Under the pieces are notes generated by a model. The model searched no databases. It had not been told where the DNA came from and worked only from the letters and a program-made list of their open reading frames with translations. A program made the translations under genes and the position numbers. A DNA stretch of 64,000 bases from Teredinibacter sp. KSP-S5-2 (GTDB lineage Bacteria; Pseudomonadota; Gammaproteobacteria; Pseudomonadales; Cellvibrionaceae). Where the stretch lies: NCBI RefSeq assembly GCF_032773895.1, contig NZ_CP120416.1, positions 1,858,001 through 1,922,000 on the forward strand. Direction: 5' to 3'. Within the stretch, counting starts at the first letter, position 1. Every line of letters begins with the position of its first letter. Below, one piece after another: positions 28,276 through 38,037 of the stretch.

Positions 28276-30171
28276 ATGCCATTGCTTAAGCTTGATAACC
28301 TGTCACTCCACTATGGTGAACAAGTCATTTTTGACCAGTTGACCCTGCAATTAGATAAGGGGGAACGACTGTGTGTGATAGGTCGAAATGGGGTGGGCAA
28401 ATCCACATTGCTCAAGGTTATCCAGGGAACGGTGCATTCGGATGACGGCACCCGTTGGCAGGATCCGGCCATTAAAATTGCTTCACTCTCCCAGGAGTTA
28501 CCTGAAGCGAGAGATCTTACCGTCTATGACTTTGTTGCAGAGGGGCTGGGTGAGCTGATGACGGATTTAAGCCGTTACGAATCAATGGCTCAGGAAAGCA
28601 ACCCTGACGTGGCGTTACTTGAGAATTTACAGCATAAAATTGAGGCGGTTGATGGCTGGACAGCGAAAAACCGTATCGAGCAGGTGCTATCCAAGTTGCA
28701 GTTAGATGCGGCGGCAAAAATGAATTCACTTTCGGGGGGCTGGCGCAGGCGGGTTTCCCTGGCTCAAGCTTTAGTGGTTCAACCGGATATTTTATTGTTG
28801 GACGAGCCAACTAACCATTTGGACATTGCTGCAATTCGTTGGTTGGAGCAACAGCTCAACGAGTTCAGTGGCGCAATTGTTTTTATTACCCATGACCGGG
28901 CTTTTCTAAAGGCGGTGGCCAATAAAATTGGCGAATTGGATCGCGGCAATATGATCTGTTGGGATGGGGATTATCAAGGTTTTTTGGAATTTAAGAAGCA
29001 ACAATTGGATGCCGAAGAAAAACAAAATGCGCTGTTTGATAAAAAACTGGCTCAGGAAGAAGCTTGGATCCGTCAGGGCATTAAAGCTCGCCGGACCCGT
29101 AACGAAGGGCGGGTTCGAGCGTTAAAAAAAATGCGGGATGAACGTGCTCAACGTCGGGATGTATTAAAAACGGCGAAAATCGAACATGGTTCTGACATGC
29201 TTTCCGGCAAGCTGGTCGCTGAAATGGATTCGATCTCGGTTGCTTTTGACGGTAAAACCATTATTCGGGATTTTTCCTCAACCATTATTCGGGGTGACAA
29301 GATAGGTCTTATTGGTCCAAACGGTATAGGCAAAACCACTTTACTCAAGGTTATTTTGGGGGATTTGGCTCCGGATTCGGGACGAGTCAAACACGGAACA
29401 AAAGTTCAGGTTGCCTATTTTGATCAAACGCGGGCTCAGCTTGATGAAGACAAGTCCGCGATTGATAACATATCCCAAGGGCGGGATTTTATTGAGATAA
29501 ATGGCAAAGACAAACACATCTTTAGCTATTTGCAGGACTTTCTGTTTTCTGGTGAGCGGGCAAGAACACCGATTAAATCGCTCTCCGGGGGTGAGAGAAA
29601 CCGCATTCTCCTGGCCAAGATGTTCAGCAAACCCAGTAACCTGTTGGTAATGGACGAACCGACTAACGATTTGGATGCGGAAACTCTGGAGTTACTTGAA
29701 GAACTGTTGTGTAACTATGACGGAACCTTACTTCTGGTAAGCCATGACAGGGAGTTTTTGAACAATGTGGTTACTAGCACGATTGCATTCGAAGGGAATG
29801 GACAGCTAAAAGAGTATGTTGGTGGCTATGAGGATTGGTTGCGTCAAGGTGGTATCTGGCCGGAGGACAGTAAAAACGCACAGAGTGAAATAAAAGAAGC
29901 TTCAGCAAAAGTAGCAAAGCCCGCACCTGCGAAAGCTGCGCCAGCCAAAAAGTTAAGCTACAAACTGCAGCGTGAGCTGGATGCTTTACCAGCAGAACTG
30001 GAAGCTTTGGAAAGTGAAATTGAAGGACTGCAGGAACAAGTCAGTGGGCCGGAGTTCTACCAACAGCCGCAAGACGTTGTGAATGACAAACTGACTGAAC
30101 TGGCCAATCGTGAGGCGTTCTTGCAGGAACGCTATGCGCGCTGGGAGGAGTTGGAGTCCATGTTGGACTAG
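28276..30171 (+). CDS. uup: ABC-F ATPase Uup
   Basis: A 631-residue soluble ABC-F protein with two ATP-binding cassettes (Walker A GRNGVGKST and GPNGIGKTT; signatures LSGGWRRRVSLAQAL and LSGGERNRILLAKMF; Walker B LLLDEPTNHLD and LVMDEPTNDLD). A basic interdomain linker connects them, and a C-terminal coiled coil at about 560-630 (KLSYKLQRELDALPAELEAL) is the Uup hallmark. The Lys/Ala/Pro-rich segment before it is a flexible spacer. Uup acts on ribosomes and branched DNA intermediates; loss raises transposon precise excision in E. coli. Confidence 0.94.
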   Translation: MPLLKLDNLSLHYGEQVIFDQLTLQLDKGERLCVIGRNGVGKSTLLKVIQGTVHSDDGTRWQDPAIKIASLSQELPEARDLTVYDFVAEGLGELMTDLSRYESMAQESNPDVALLENLQHKIEAVDGWTAKNRIEQVLSKLQLDAAAKMNSLSGGWRRRVSLAQALVVQPDILLLDEPTNHLDIAAIRWLEQQLNEFSGAIVFITHDRAFLKAVANKIGELDRGNMICWDGDYQGFLEFKKQQLDAEEKQNALFDKKLAQEEAWIRQGIKARRTRNEGRVRALKKMRDERAQRRDVLKTAKIEHGSDMLSGKLVAEMDSISVAFDGKTIIRDFSSTIIRGDKIGLIGPNGIGKTTLLKVILGDLAPDSGRVKHGTKVQVAYFDQTRAQLDEDKSAIDNISQGRDFIEINGKDKHIFSYLQDFLFSGERARTPIKSLSGGERNRILLAKMFSKPSNLLVMDEPTNDLDAETLELLEELLCNYDGTLLLVSHDREFLNNVVTSTIAFEGNGQLKEYVGGYEDWLRQGGIWPEDSKNAQSEIKEASAKVAKPAPAKAAPAKKLSYKLQRELDALPAELEALESEIEGLQEQVSGPEFYQQPQDVVNDKLTELANREAFLQERYARWEELESMLD

Positions 30172-30225
30172 GGCCTATTCAATTTGTGAGAACAGGCCGT
30201 TTGGGTCCAACCAAAAAAGATAATC

Positions 30226-30654
30226 CTACACTTTTACAGCCAATACATCTGTGTTGGCACCATGCAAAACGCCGTTAGCGGTCGACCCAAGTAATAAGGC
30301 TAAGCCGTGACGACCGTGGCTACCAACGACAATTAAATCGACATTGTGTTCGTCAGCGATACGGTGAAGCTCATGGGCAGTATTACCGACGGCGATAACC
30401 GCTGCTTTCGGTGTGATTTGATGTTCATCGATGACTTTATCCAGCCGGATTCTTGCCTGTTCTTCCATGATCTGCTGAGTTTCTGACAGGTCTATGGGCA
30501 TATCTGCACCATAGGTAAAGGTTAGGGGTTCAATGGTATGCACGACGCTGATGTCAGCATTCATTGCTTTTGCCAGCGCAATCGCTTTTTGTAACACAGG
30601 CTCGGACTCTGAAGAAAGGTCAAGACCGACCAATAGATGAGAATAAGTACCCAT
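30226..30654 (-). CDS. Universal stress protein, UspA family
   Basis: A 142-residue cytoplasmic protein with the Usp alpha/beta fold: HLLVGLDLSSESEPVL at the N-terminus and the C-terminal nucleotide-binding loop VGSHGRHGLALLLGSTANGVL. AGGAGG lies six bases before the ATG, an unusually strong site. It is convergent with uup. Confidence 0.92.
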   Translation of the reverse strand: MGTYSHLLVGLDLSSESEPVLQKAIALAKAMNADISVVHTIEPLTFTYGADMPIDLSETQQIMEEQARIRLDKVIDEHQITPKAAVIAVGNTAHELHRIADEHNVDLIVVGSHGRHGLALLLGSTANGVLHGANTDVLAVKV

Positions 30655-30783
30655 TTGGTTCCTCCTCTCGATACATTCTTGTGCTTTTATGGGCCACTTT
30701 GCCAGCCCTATTAAAAATATCTACTACGAAAAGGGATATCGCAATAAAATAGCCCGCTCTCCTAAGTTTTTTTGGTTATAAGC

Positions 30784-31296
30784 ATGCTTCTTAAAATCAT
30801 AATGATTATTGCTGTGGTATCACTGATGTTGGGCCCGGTGATGATGATGCAGCCTTCCAAAAAAGAACGTCGATTGGCACGAATTCGTGGTTCAGCTATA
30901 GCGAATAAGCTCAAAGTCCAGTCTCATGTTGATGACAAGGGTGAGATGTATGCTGTATATACCAAGCCTTGGCCTGATTATATCTTGCAATCGCTGAAAT
31001 CAAGACAGTTCCCTGAATGGCGACTAAACCGCATGGCATTTGCCCATGATATCCACTTTCATTCGGTGTGGGACTGGGATAATAAAAGTAAAACCAGCTC
31101 TGTTGTTCCGGGTGAGTTAGCTGCGATTCTTGATTCCGTGAATGAAGACATCACCGCAATAGAAGTTAACCGTTTCGGTGCTTCGGTCCATTGGAATGAA
31201 TATTTGAGGGGGAGGGAACCGCAGCAAGTGATTAAGGAGATCGAGCAGTTACTCGCCAGTCTTATTCAGGTTGAGATTCCCCTGCTACCCTGTTGA
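30784..31296 (+). CDS. Membrane-anchored hypothetical protein
   Basis: A 170-residue protein from the ATG at 30784 (an in-frame TTG at 30772 adds four residues). One N-terminal transmembrane helix (residues 1-22) is followed by a basic stretch (QPSKKERRLARIRG) and a soluble alpha/beta domain with no recognisable family. The basic residues after the helix place the domain in the cytoplasm. Its end overlaps the convergent neighbouring gene by 35 bases. It is probably a lineage-conserved companion of topA, by position only. Confidence 0.65.
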   Translation: MLLKIIMIIAVVSLMLGPVMMMQPSKKERRLARIRGSAIANKLKVQSHVDDKGEMYAVYTKPWPDYILQSLKSRQFPEWRLNRMAFAHDIHFHSVWDWDNKSKTSSVVPGELAAILDSVNEDITAIEVNRFGASVHWNEYLRGREPQQVIKEIEQLLASLIQVEIPLLPC

Positions 31297-32032
31297 TCTG
31301 AGGTGGACGAGTTTCTGTTTCGATGGGGTTGACCTGTGTTTCCGGCATTAAGTTGCGAGAAAGTGCTTTTCGCCTACCGTTCATTAACTCACTGATTTCT
31401 TTTATCAATTGATGTCGTCGATCATCGGGATTGGTGGTTTGCATCGCAATTTGCTGGGCTTTTTTATAATAAGCATGTGCCTGTAGTACATCCCCTCTGG
31501 ATACTGCTCTATGGCCTTGTGCGATGGTGCTGGCAACCCCAACCATCAAATGTGCCCAGGCCAAATCCTGAATGTAAGCTTCCATCTGGGATACTTCCAG
31601 CATGCCTTTGGTTTGTCTTCGGCGAATAATCCTGCCTGCTTCATTGAGCAGATATTGCGATCTGGCGATGGCTGCGTCGCTATTTTGTACTCGGTATATT
31701 TCTCGTTGGCGCCGACTCTCTGAAAAGCTTTCCTTGAGTTCAAGTGCATTGTTCAAATTTGCTTCAAGGTAATAACTTTCCGGCGATAACTGCATCATCG
31801 TCCGAATCAGATCAATCACTTCATCATTGATAATCTGGACAATGACACTATCTTCAACCAGTGGGTCGACGGAAACGGTAAGCTCCTCAAGCTCGGCAAC
31901 CTTGCGCTTTAATTGGTGTACCTGCCGGGTAATCAAGCGTCTTCTCATTTGTCTTTGGTTAACAAAACTAACCAAAATCAATGAGAAAAACGCGATAGCG
32001 AGGAAGAGAATAACAAAAGTCATACTCGACAT
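31262..32032 (-). CDS. Membrane-anchored helical hypothetical protein
   Basis: A 256-residue protein with one N-terminal transmembrane helix (residues ~4-24), a basic cytosolic boundary (NQRQMRRRLITRQ), a coiled-coil segment at about 38-55 (HQLKRKVAELEEL) and a helical body that resembles TPR-like hairpins at about 150-215. I recognise no named family. It is upstream of and divergent from topA, with 322 bases between. Confidence 0.68.
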   Translation of the reverse strand: MSSMTFVILFLAIAFFSLILVSFVNQRQMRRRLITRQVHQLKRKVAELEELTVSVDPLVEDSVIVQIINDEVIDLIRTMMQLSPESYYLEANLNNALELKESFSESRRQREIYRVQNSDAAIARSQYLLNEAGRIIRRRQTKGMLEVSQMEAYIQDLAWAHLMVGVASTIAQGHRAVSRGDVLQAHAYYKKAQQIAMQTTNPDDRRHQLIKEISELMNGRRKALSRNLMPETQVNPIETETRPPQINRVAGESQPE

Positions 32033-32354
32033 CTGGCTGTCTTCAATCTATTAATAAACATATATTGAATTTTAGTCATAGTTTCATAAAACGAGAGTAA
32101 ATGGCTATATAACCGTTTTCGCTCTTTGTATGTTTTTATAAAAAATATAATAAATACAAAGAGTTATGTGTGGGAGTTTAAGTGAATAGTAGCTGCGTAT
32201 TGAACTGTGATTAGGTTCTTGCTTCGGGGTTCCTAAAACGATCTTGCTTGACCTTAAGCGCATGACGTCTTATATATGCGCACCTCATATGGTGCTTGAT
32301 ATAACTCGTTTATATGAAAAAAGAGTATAAAATAACCAAATCAAGAAGGGGTTT
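32033..32354. promoter_or_regulatory. Divergent upstream region of topA
   Basis: 322 AT-rich bases upstream of topA. The ribosome-binding site AAGGGG is just before the ATG. A small palindrome (CACCTCATATGGTG, 32281-32294) and several TATA-like hexamers are visible, but I cannot fix a promoter with standard spacing. Confidence 0.45.
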
Positions 32355-35030
32355 ATGGGGAAGTCATTAGTAATTGTAGAGTCACCGGCCAAGGCAAAAA
32401 CCATCAACAAGTACTTGGGCAGCAACTACATAGTGAAGTCGAGTGTGGGCCATATACGAGACCTGCCGACCAGTGGTTCAGCCAAAACTCCGGTTGATGC
32501 AAAGGAAAGGGCCAAACAGGCGGCGATTACCCGTAAGATGTCTCCGGAAGAAAAGGCCGAGCACAAAAAACGTAAAGCGAAAGAGCAGCTTATAAATAGA
32601 ATGGGGATCGACCCCGAGAACGATTGGCAAGCCAACTATCAGATATTGCCAGGTAAAGAAAAGGTCGTTGCGGAACTTAAGAAGCTTGCCGATGATGCTG
32701 ACCACATATATCTCGCAACGGACTTGGATAGAGAGGGAGAGGCCATCGCCTGGCACTTGCAAGAAGCGATTGGTGGAGAGGGAGACCGTTATCGTCGTGT
32801 GGTGTTTAACGAAATTACCAAAGGGGCGATTCAGGAAGCTTTCCGCAGCCCAGGTAAATTAGACATTGACCGAGTCAATGCTCAGCAAGCCCGGCGCTTT
32901 TTGGATCGGGTAGTGGGTTACATGGTTTCGCCACTACTTTGGGAAAAAATTGCCAGGGGGTTATCTGCTGGTCGAGTCCAATCTGTTGCTGTAAAACTTA
33001 TCGTTGAACGTGAAAAAGAAATTCGGGCTTTCGTCCCCGAAGAGTACTGGAACGTTAATGCTGATCTCGATTCTTCAAAGGGCGAAAGAGCCAAGTTCGA
33101 GGTTAAGAAATTCCAGGGCAATGCGTTTAAGCCAGTTAATGCAGAGCAAGCCCATGCCGCAGTTAATGTTCTGCAGAGTTCGGATTTTGTTGTCGCGAAT
33201 CGCGAAGATAAGCCGACTCAGTCAAAACCCAGTGCCCCATTCATCACCTCTACCTTACAGCAGGCCGCGTCTACACGTCTGGGGTTTGGTGTTAAGAAAA
33301 CCATGATGATGGCTCAACGCTTGTATGAGGCGGGTTATATTACTTATATGCGTACCGACTCGACCAATTTGAGTGCCGAAGCGGTGAATACGTGTCGTGA
33401 CTACATATTGGATGAGTTTGGTAAGAAATACCTTCCTGAAAAGCCGAACCAATATTCCAGTAAAGAGGGCGCACAAGAAGCTCACGAAGCGATACGGCCT
33501 TCCGACGTGACGCGTAAGCCTAATCAATTATCGAACATGGAAAGGGATGCGGAGCGTCTGTACACCCTGATATGGAATCAGTTCGTTGCTTGTCAGATGA
33601 CGCCAGCAGAATACACCAGCACATCAGTACTGGTTGAAGCCGGGGGCTATGAACTGCGGGCACGAGGTCGTGTGGTTAGGTTTGATGGTTTCACTAAGGT
33701 TATGCCGCAAGTATCGAAGAAAGATGACGACGGTATCTTGCCTGACTTGTCTGTTGGCGAGAGGCTTAAACTGCATGAAGTGATTCCAACGCAGCATTTC
33801 ACCAAACCAACCGCGCGTTACACCGAAGCCAGTCTGGTGAAAGAGCTGGAAAAACGTGGCATTGGTCGTCCATCCACTTATGCATCAATTATTTCAACCA
33901 TCCAGGATCGTGGATATGTCCACGTAGAAAACCGTCGTTTTTACGCTGAAAAAATGGGTGATATCGTCACTCAGCGCTTGAATGAAAGCTTTAATGACCT
34001 GATGGACTACGGTTTTACTGCCAGTATGGAAGAGTCCTTGGATACGGTTGCTGAAGGGAAAAAGAACTGGATCGACTTGTTAAATGAATTTTATAAAGAC
34101 TTCTGTTCCAAGCTCGATCAGGCGCAGGATGTTGAAAAAGGAATGCGCAGAAACCAGCCAGTCGAAACGGATATAAAGTGTACTCAGTGCGGCAGAAATA
34201 TGCAGATCCGGACCGGCAGTACAGGGGTTTTTCTCGGCTGCTCTGGTTACGCATTACCACCAAAAGAGCGTTGTAAACATACCATGAACCTGGTTTCTGG
34301 TGATGAGGTGGTTAATGTTGATGAAGATGAAGAAGCGGAATCTAAACTACTGCGCAGTAAGAAACGCTGTAAAATCTGTAATACGTCGATGCAGGGATAT
34401 CTACTGGATGAATCTCGTAAGCTTCATATCTGTGGTAATAACCCGGACTGTGAGGGTTATGAAATCGAGTCAGGAAGCTTCAAGATTAAAGGTTATGATG
34501 GTCCGATTATCGAGTGTGACAAGTGCGGCAAGGATATGCAGCTGAAGACGGGCAGATTTGGTAAGTATTTCGGTTGTACAAATGAAAGCTGTAAGAACAC
34601 CAGAAAGCTCTTGAAAAATGGTGAAGCGGCACCGCCTAAAATGGACCCGATTGATATGCCGGAGTTAATCTGTGAAAAGGTCGATGACCATTATGTATTG
34701 CGCGATGGTGCTTCTGGTATGTTCCTGGCGGCGAGCCAGTTCCCAAAAAATCGTGAGACTCGCGCGCCATTGGTGAAGGAAATTTTGCCGTATAAAGGCG
34801 AGCTTGACCCAAAATACAAGCATCTATTGTCTGCTCCTGTGGAAGATAACGAGGGGCGTGACACCATTATCCGTTTTAGTCGGAAGACCAAAGAACAATA
34901 CGTGCAGTCGGAGGAAGAGGGTAAGCCTACTGGATGGAAAGCTTTTTATGAGGGCGGTCGTTGGGTTGTGACTGAGCCAGGGGCAAAACAAACAAAACGA
35001 AAAACTACCGCGAAAAAGAAAAAGGCGTAA
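32355..35030 (+). CDS. topA: DNA topoisomerase I
   Basis: Type IA topoisomerase relaxing negative supercoils, 891 residues. The N-terminal TOPRIM domain has [18 protein letters not shown] and [16 protein letters not shown]. The catalytic tyrosine is Tyr331 in [12 protein letters not shown], where the 5'-phosphotyrosine forms. The C-terminal third has three zinc-ribbon repeats with [16 protein letters not shown] and CDKCGKDM cysteine pairs, then a zinc-less domain and a lysine-rich tail. The full expected length and all motifs are present. The next gene begins 10 bases downstream. Confidence 0.98.
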   Translation: MGKSLVIVESPAKAKTINKYLGSNYIVKSSVGHIRDLPTSGSAKTPVDAKERAKQAAITRKMSPEEKAEHKKRKAKEQLINRMGIDPENDWQANYQILPGKEKVVAELKKLADDADHIYLATDLDREGEAIAWHLQEAIGGEGDRYRRVVFNEITKGAIQEAFRSPGKLDIDRVNAQQARRFLDRVVGYMVSPLLWEKIARGLSAGRVQSVAVKLIVEREKEIRAFVPEEYWNVNADLDSSKGERAKFEVKKFQGNAFKPVNAEQAHAAVNVLQSSDFVVANREDKPTQSKPSAPFITSTLQQAASTRLGFGVKKTMMMAQRLYEAGYITYMRTDSTNLSAEAVNTCRDYILDEFGKKYLPEKPNQYSSKEGAQEAHEAIRPSDVTRKPNQLSNMERDAERLYTLIWNQFVACQMTPAEYTSTSVLVEAGGYELRARGRVVRFDGFTKVMPQVSKKDDDGILPDLSVGERLKLHEVIPTQHFTKPTARYTEASLVKELEKRGIGRPSTYASIISTIQDRGYVHVENRRFYAEKMGDIVTQRLNESFNDLMDYGFTASMEESLDTVAEGKKNWIDLLNEFYKDFCSKLDQAQDVEKGMRRNQPVETDIKCTQCGRNMQIRTGSTGVFLGCSGYALPPKERCKHTMNLVSGDEVVNVDEDEEAESKLLRSKKRCKICNTSMQGYLLDESRKLHICGNNPDCEGYEIESGSFKIKGYDGPIIECDKCGKDMQLKTGRFGKYFGCTNESCKNTRKLLKNGEAAPPKMDPIDMPELICEKVDDHYVLRDGASGMFLAASQFPKNRETRAPLVKEILPYKGELDPKYKHLLSAPVEDNEGRDTIIRFSRKTKEQYVQSEEEGKPTGWKAFYEGGRWVVTEPGAKQTKRKTTAKKKKA

Positions 35031-35040
35031 AACACTCCAA

Positions 35041-35499
35041 ATGAAGAGTATTGAAGAAGCCTTTGTGTTACAGCAGTTAAGCTTTGCACGCTTACAGATA
35101 CGGGCGTGCAAGCATGCGGGTAATGCTTTTGATCTGACAGGTTACCATCAGGCTGCTGTATTACAGCTTCTATTGGGGGTGGACGGTTACCTAAACCATA
35201 TATCTCACAATCGTTTGGGGTTGACTGACTTAAAAGGGCTTGAGCCAGATAGTTTGGATCCTGTTCTTGTTGAGTGGTTTAATTTAGCCATAGATCCAAA
35301 CTCCTGGTTGTCTAAGTTGGATGCGTTGCAAAAAGGTTTACGAGACTCTGCAAAAGCTAATACCAACGAGCTGCTTATTGCTTCCAGTGATATAAAACCG
35401 CTTAAACTGGAAGATATAACGACTCAAGATTTAGACAAAATTCTTGCGTCAGCTAAAGACTTGGTAAATAGATCGATCAGCAGTCAGATCGAATACTAG
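35041..35499 (+). CDS. Small conserved protein linked to topA (DUF6586-like)
   Basis: A 152-residue, mostly helical, soluble protein without signal peptide. In Pseudomonas a protein of similar size and position lies between topA and sulA/lexA and is listed as DUF6586; the assignment here rests on position and general appearance. It starts 10 bases after topA and is therefore probably translated from the same mRNA. The function is unknown. Confidence 0.72.
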   Translation: MKSIEEAFVLQQLSFARLQIRACKHAGNAFDLTGYHQAAVLQLLLGVDGYLNHISHNRLGLTDLKGLEPDSLDPVLVEWFNLAIDPNSWLSKLDALQKGLRDSAKANTNELLIASSDIKPLKLEDITTQDLDKILASAKDLVNRSISSQIEY

Positions 35500-35595
35500 C
35501 GTTAATAATTCCTTCCTGATTATCTCGATAAGCCAATTTAAACGGGCAAATAGGCATTTCTAGTGTTAGAATCCCTGCATAGACAGGAGAAGTTG

Positions 35596-35850
35596 ATGTC
35601 CCAATCTGTATTATATGAAATTGTAGAATTACCAAATGGTGATATCGCCTTGCAGCGTGCTGACGAGCAAGGGGAGCCTTTGGTTTCTATACGTTTCTCC
35701 AAAGAGTCTTTGTATTTCTTAAGTGATTCGAAAATTACTGTTGCTAAAGCAATGATTGAAGCTGGCTTAGAAGCCGCTGGTGATATTGAAGATAATCAAG
35801 ACGACCTGTGGGATGACGCGTTAATCTCTGACCATAAAACACTTCATTAA
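35596..35850 (+). CDS. 84-residue acidic conserved hypothetical protein
   Basis: The ATG at 35596 has AGGAG six bases upstream and is the true start rather than an in-frame TTG at 35563. The product begins MSQSVLYEIVELPNGDIALQ with alternating beta-strand pattern and ends in an acidic tail (DNQDDLWDDALISD). It occupies the same slot as a small conserved gene between topA and sulA in Pseudomonas. Function unknown. Confidence 0.75.
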   Translation: MSQSVLYEIVELPNGDIALQRADEQGEPLVSIRFSKESLYFLSDSKITVAKAMIEAGLEAAGDIEDNQDDLWDDALISDHKTLH

Positions 35851-35858
35851 TACCATGA

Positions 35859-35878
35859 AAACTGGGAAACCCCAGTTT
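35859..35878. terminator. Possible bidirectional terminator between the 84-residue gene and sulA
   Basis: AAACTGGG and CCCAGTTT form an 8-bp stem around an AAAC loop, between two converging genes and touching the sulA stop codon. T-runs are short on both strands. Confidence 0.45.
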
Positions 35879-36275
35879 ACCGGTATCTCAATACTAACCC
35901 CGTACTGTTTCCAAGTTGTGCTGCCTGCTCAAACTCATTTATTTCACTTTCTTTAAGTTTATCAAGGGTAACCACAACCGATGAGCTAGTCCCATTTCGT
36001 AGGGCCTCCCAGAACATCCAAATAGAATCAGATAGGGATTTGGAATATATCACCCTTACGTTTTTACAAGAAAACCCATTGTTCAGCAGAGTCTTTTTAT
36101 CAATCGGTTGATCCGTAATCCAGGTAAACCATTTGTCTTTTGCTTGCCTGCTGAGCTGAGCGAGCATCGGCATCACAAACTCCGCTGACGAATCGGATTT
36201 GGGTAAAACTATTTCCGTTAAGTTACCAGAGTGGGATGGTTTCTCGTTTGTATAGGTATTATCTAACGCTAACAT
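35877..36275 (-). CDS. sulA: SOS cell-division inhibitor SulA
   Basis: A 132-residue protein matching SulA of the Pseudomonas type, which binds FtsZ and blocks division during DNA damage. The RecA-like core is visible from LTEIVLPKSDSS through WFTWITDQPIDKKTL to SDSIWMFWEALRNGTSSSVV. It starts 2 bases after the lexA stop, so it is the second gene of the lexA operon and is induced by LexA cleavage. Confidence 0.9.
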   Translation of the reverse strand: MLALDNTYTNEKPSHSGNLTEIVLPKSDSSAEFVMPMLAQLSRQAKDKWFTWITDQPIDKKTLLNNGFSCKNVRVIYSKSLSDSIWMFWEALRNGTSSSVVVTLDKLKESEINEFEQAAQLGNSTGLVLRYR

Positions 36276-36277
36276 GT

Positions 36278-36883
36278 CTAGATTCCTCGTCTAATCACAC
36301 CGACGCTTAAACCTTCAATGGAAAAGTTTGAATCCCTTAAATCCACTTCAATAACCTGAAAGTCTGTATTCTCTGGGTGTAACTCAATGACCGCACGATT
36401 ACCAACGCGTTTAAAGCGCTTAACTGTTACTTCATCTTCGATGCGGGCTACAACAATATCGCCATTTCTGACTTGTGTGGTGCTGTGAACCGCTAGTAGG
36501 TCACCGTCCAGAATCCCTACGTCCTTCATACTCATACCGTGAACGGTTAGTAGGTAATCCGCCTTTGGGCTGAACATATTGCTTGGAATTTCACAATAAT
36601 CCTCAATGTGTTCTTCTGCGAGAATAGGGCTACCAGCGGCAACACGCCCGACTATTGGCACGCCCTGATATGCTTCGGGGAGACGAATACCTCGGGATGC
36701 TCCGGATACCATTTCAATCGCCCCCTTTTTTGCCAAAGCCCTTAGATGTTCTTCAGCCGCATTGGCAGAACGAAAGCCAAGGGATTTGGCGATTTCTGCC
36801 CGTGTAGGGGGGTAACCGGTTTCTTCGATATGCTCTTTGATTAGACTCAGAACTTCTTGCTGGCGTGCCGTAAGTTTGATCAT
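36278..36883 (-). CDS. lexA: LexA repressor
   Basis: Master repressor of the SOS response, 201 residues. The N-terminal winged helix (1-65) has the recognition-helix region [20 protein letters not shown]. The RecA-stimulated self-cleavage site is Ala83-Gly84 in VAAGSPILA. The catalytic dyad is Ser118 (HGMSMKD) and Lys155 (EVTVKRFKR). GGAG precedes the ATG. Two LexA boxes lie 20-50 bases upstream, so it represses itself and sulA. Confidence 0.97.
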   Translation of the reverse strand: MIKLTARQQEVLSLIKEHIEETGYPPTRAEIAKSLGFRSANAAEEHLRALAKKGAIEMVSGASRGIRLPEAYQGVPIVGRVAAGSPILAEEHIEDYCEIPSNMFSPKADYLLTVHGMSMKDVGILDGDLLAVHSTTQVRNGDIVVARIEDEVTVKRFKRVGNRAVIELHPENTDFQVIEVDLRDSNFSIEGLSVGVIRRGI

Positions 36884-36903
36884 ATGTGCTCCGAGGCAGT
36901 ATT

Positions 36904-36919
36904 CTGTCTAAATGTACAG
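36904..36919. promoter_or_regulatory. LexA box 1 (perfect CTGT-N8-ACAG)
   Basis: CTGTCTAAATGTACAG, a perfect match to the gammaproteobacterial SOS box, 21 bases upstream of the lexA start. Confidence 0.9.
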
Positions 36920-36934
36920 TGTTAATATATACAG
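36919..36934. promoter_or_regulatory. LexA box 2 (one mismatch)
   Basis: On the minus strand CTGTATATATTAACAC, which differs from CTGT-N8-ACAG at the last base. It adjoins box 1 directly; paired boxes are typical of lexA promoters. Confidence 0.75.
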
Positions 36935-37194
36935 TACTTTTACTGTATGCAAGTAGTTTGTCGAAATTTGTGTGTTCATCGGTGCGACATTTGTCTACAC
37001 GGCGTTTAGGGGGTATCTGGAGAACGTATTATTTTCTGAGTGGCGATGTATTCGAGAGGCGGTTGACCTTTAGTTCAGATCAAGTGGTCGTGGACGGGGT
37101 TGGGATGGAAGCTAAAAGGGGAGCCAGTCTGGGATTATGGGTTAAAACGAACTATATAGCGAGCCCAAATAAAATGGACCCGCCACTGTGTATC

Positions 37195-37362
37195 TTAGAA
37201 TCCTCCATTAAGGCATTGCTGAACACACCATGCAAAGTTATAAGGTCCTTGAACACAGTTTGAAGCAATACAGGTATCTACATCGTCTGCATAACTCATT
37301 GCTGCAATTGCACAGCCAACACCAAAAGCAACGGAAGCGATAGCGATTTTAATTTTTTTCAT
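37195..37362 (-). CDS. Small secreted four-cysteine peptide
   Basis: A 55-codon gene, below the usual size limit for gene finders. The ATG at 37362 is preceded by AGAGGC at proper spacing. The product starts with a clear Sec signal peptide (MKKIKIAIASVAFGVG..., about 25 residues, probably cut after SYA). It leaves a mature peptide of about 30 residues with cysteines in a C-X4-C...C-X3-C pattern (CIASNC and CVQQC) around GPYNFAW, ending LNGGF. Two helical hairpins tied by two disulfides are plausible. It lies 83 bases downstream of the glutaredoxin-like gene on the same strand. I know no named family; options are a bacteriocin-like peptide, a metal-binding peptide or a small envelope protein. 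Confidence 0.7.
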   Translation of the reverse strand: MKKIKIAIASVAFGVGCAIAAMSYADDVDTCIASNCVQGPYNFAWCVQQCLNGGF

Positions 37363-37445
37363 AGTTAAGCCTCTTTGTTTGTGGTTGATAACACTACAGG
37401 TACTACATTAATGACAGTATTTGTCAGTGAATGTAATTCGATAAA

Positions 37446-37835
37446 TCAGCTGTTTATTTGACTAATCTTTTTGATTAGTTCTTCTTGATTAAATCCTCGG
37501 ATTAGGGTGTTTCCAATGAGTATTAACGGTGTCCCCTGGCCATTTAATTGATTAAATTCGTGTTTTGCTGATGGAGATGTTTCAATATCTTTTTCGAGGT
37601 ATGGGATATTTTTATTGTCCAGGAATGATTTTAGATTTTTGCAATAGTTACACCATTTTACGGTGTAAATGATGAGCTGATTTTCTTCTGATACGCCGTA
37701 TTGAGAATAATCCCCTTGTTCAGTTTTTGGTGAGGCGAAAAATTGCTTAATGACTGGGGTTGCTGTGTAGGTTAAAGCAAAGCCGAGTATGCCGCAGAAA
37801 AAGATTGTTGCGAATAGGGAAATTCCTTTTTTCAT
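37446..37835 (-). CDS. Membrane-anchored or periplasmic glutaredoxin-like protein
   Basis: A 129-residue thioredoxin-fold protein with an N-terminal hydrophobic segment (residues ~5-25) acting as signal anchor. The redox motif is C62-N-Y-C65 in YTVKWCNYCKNLKSFL, the cis-proline is in GTPLILIGN, and RGFNQEELI is the usual glutaredoxin C-terminal signature. Most glutaredoxins are cytoplasmic; this one should work in the periplasm, where it could reduce or isomerise disulfides. The four-cysteine peptide encoded just downstream is an obvious candidate partner, by position only. Confidence 0.82.
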   Translation of the reverse strand: MKKGISLFATIFFCGILGFALTYTATPVIKQFFASPKTEQGDYSQYGVSEENQLIIYTVKWCNYCKNLKSFLDNKNIPYLEKDIETSPSAKHEFNQLNGQGTPLILIGNTLIRGFNQEELIKKISQINS

Positions 37836-38037
37836 TATTAATCTCTTTTCTTGTTTTTATATTTTTATACTGGAAAAAAATATTGCTAGCAACATCGATA
37901 CAAGTAAATTATTTGATATTGAGAATAAGTATGCAGATATTTTTTGTTCTTGTTGTTATGGGTGGCGGGATGAAGATTGTGGCGACGGCTCTTTCTTTGG
38001 AAGAGGGGATACATTGTGAGAAAACTGATTTTCTTAC

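Noticed and set aside
36886..37263. Plus-strand open frame of 125 codons divergent from lexA
   Set aside because: It starts with a non-ATG codon, runs through both LexA boxes and overlaps the better supported four-cysteine peptide gene on the other strand.
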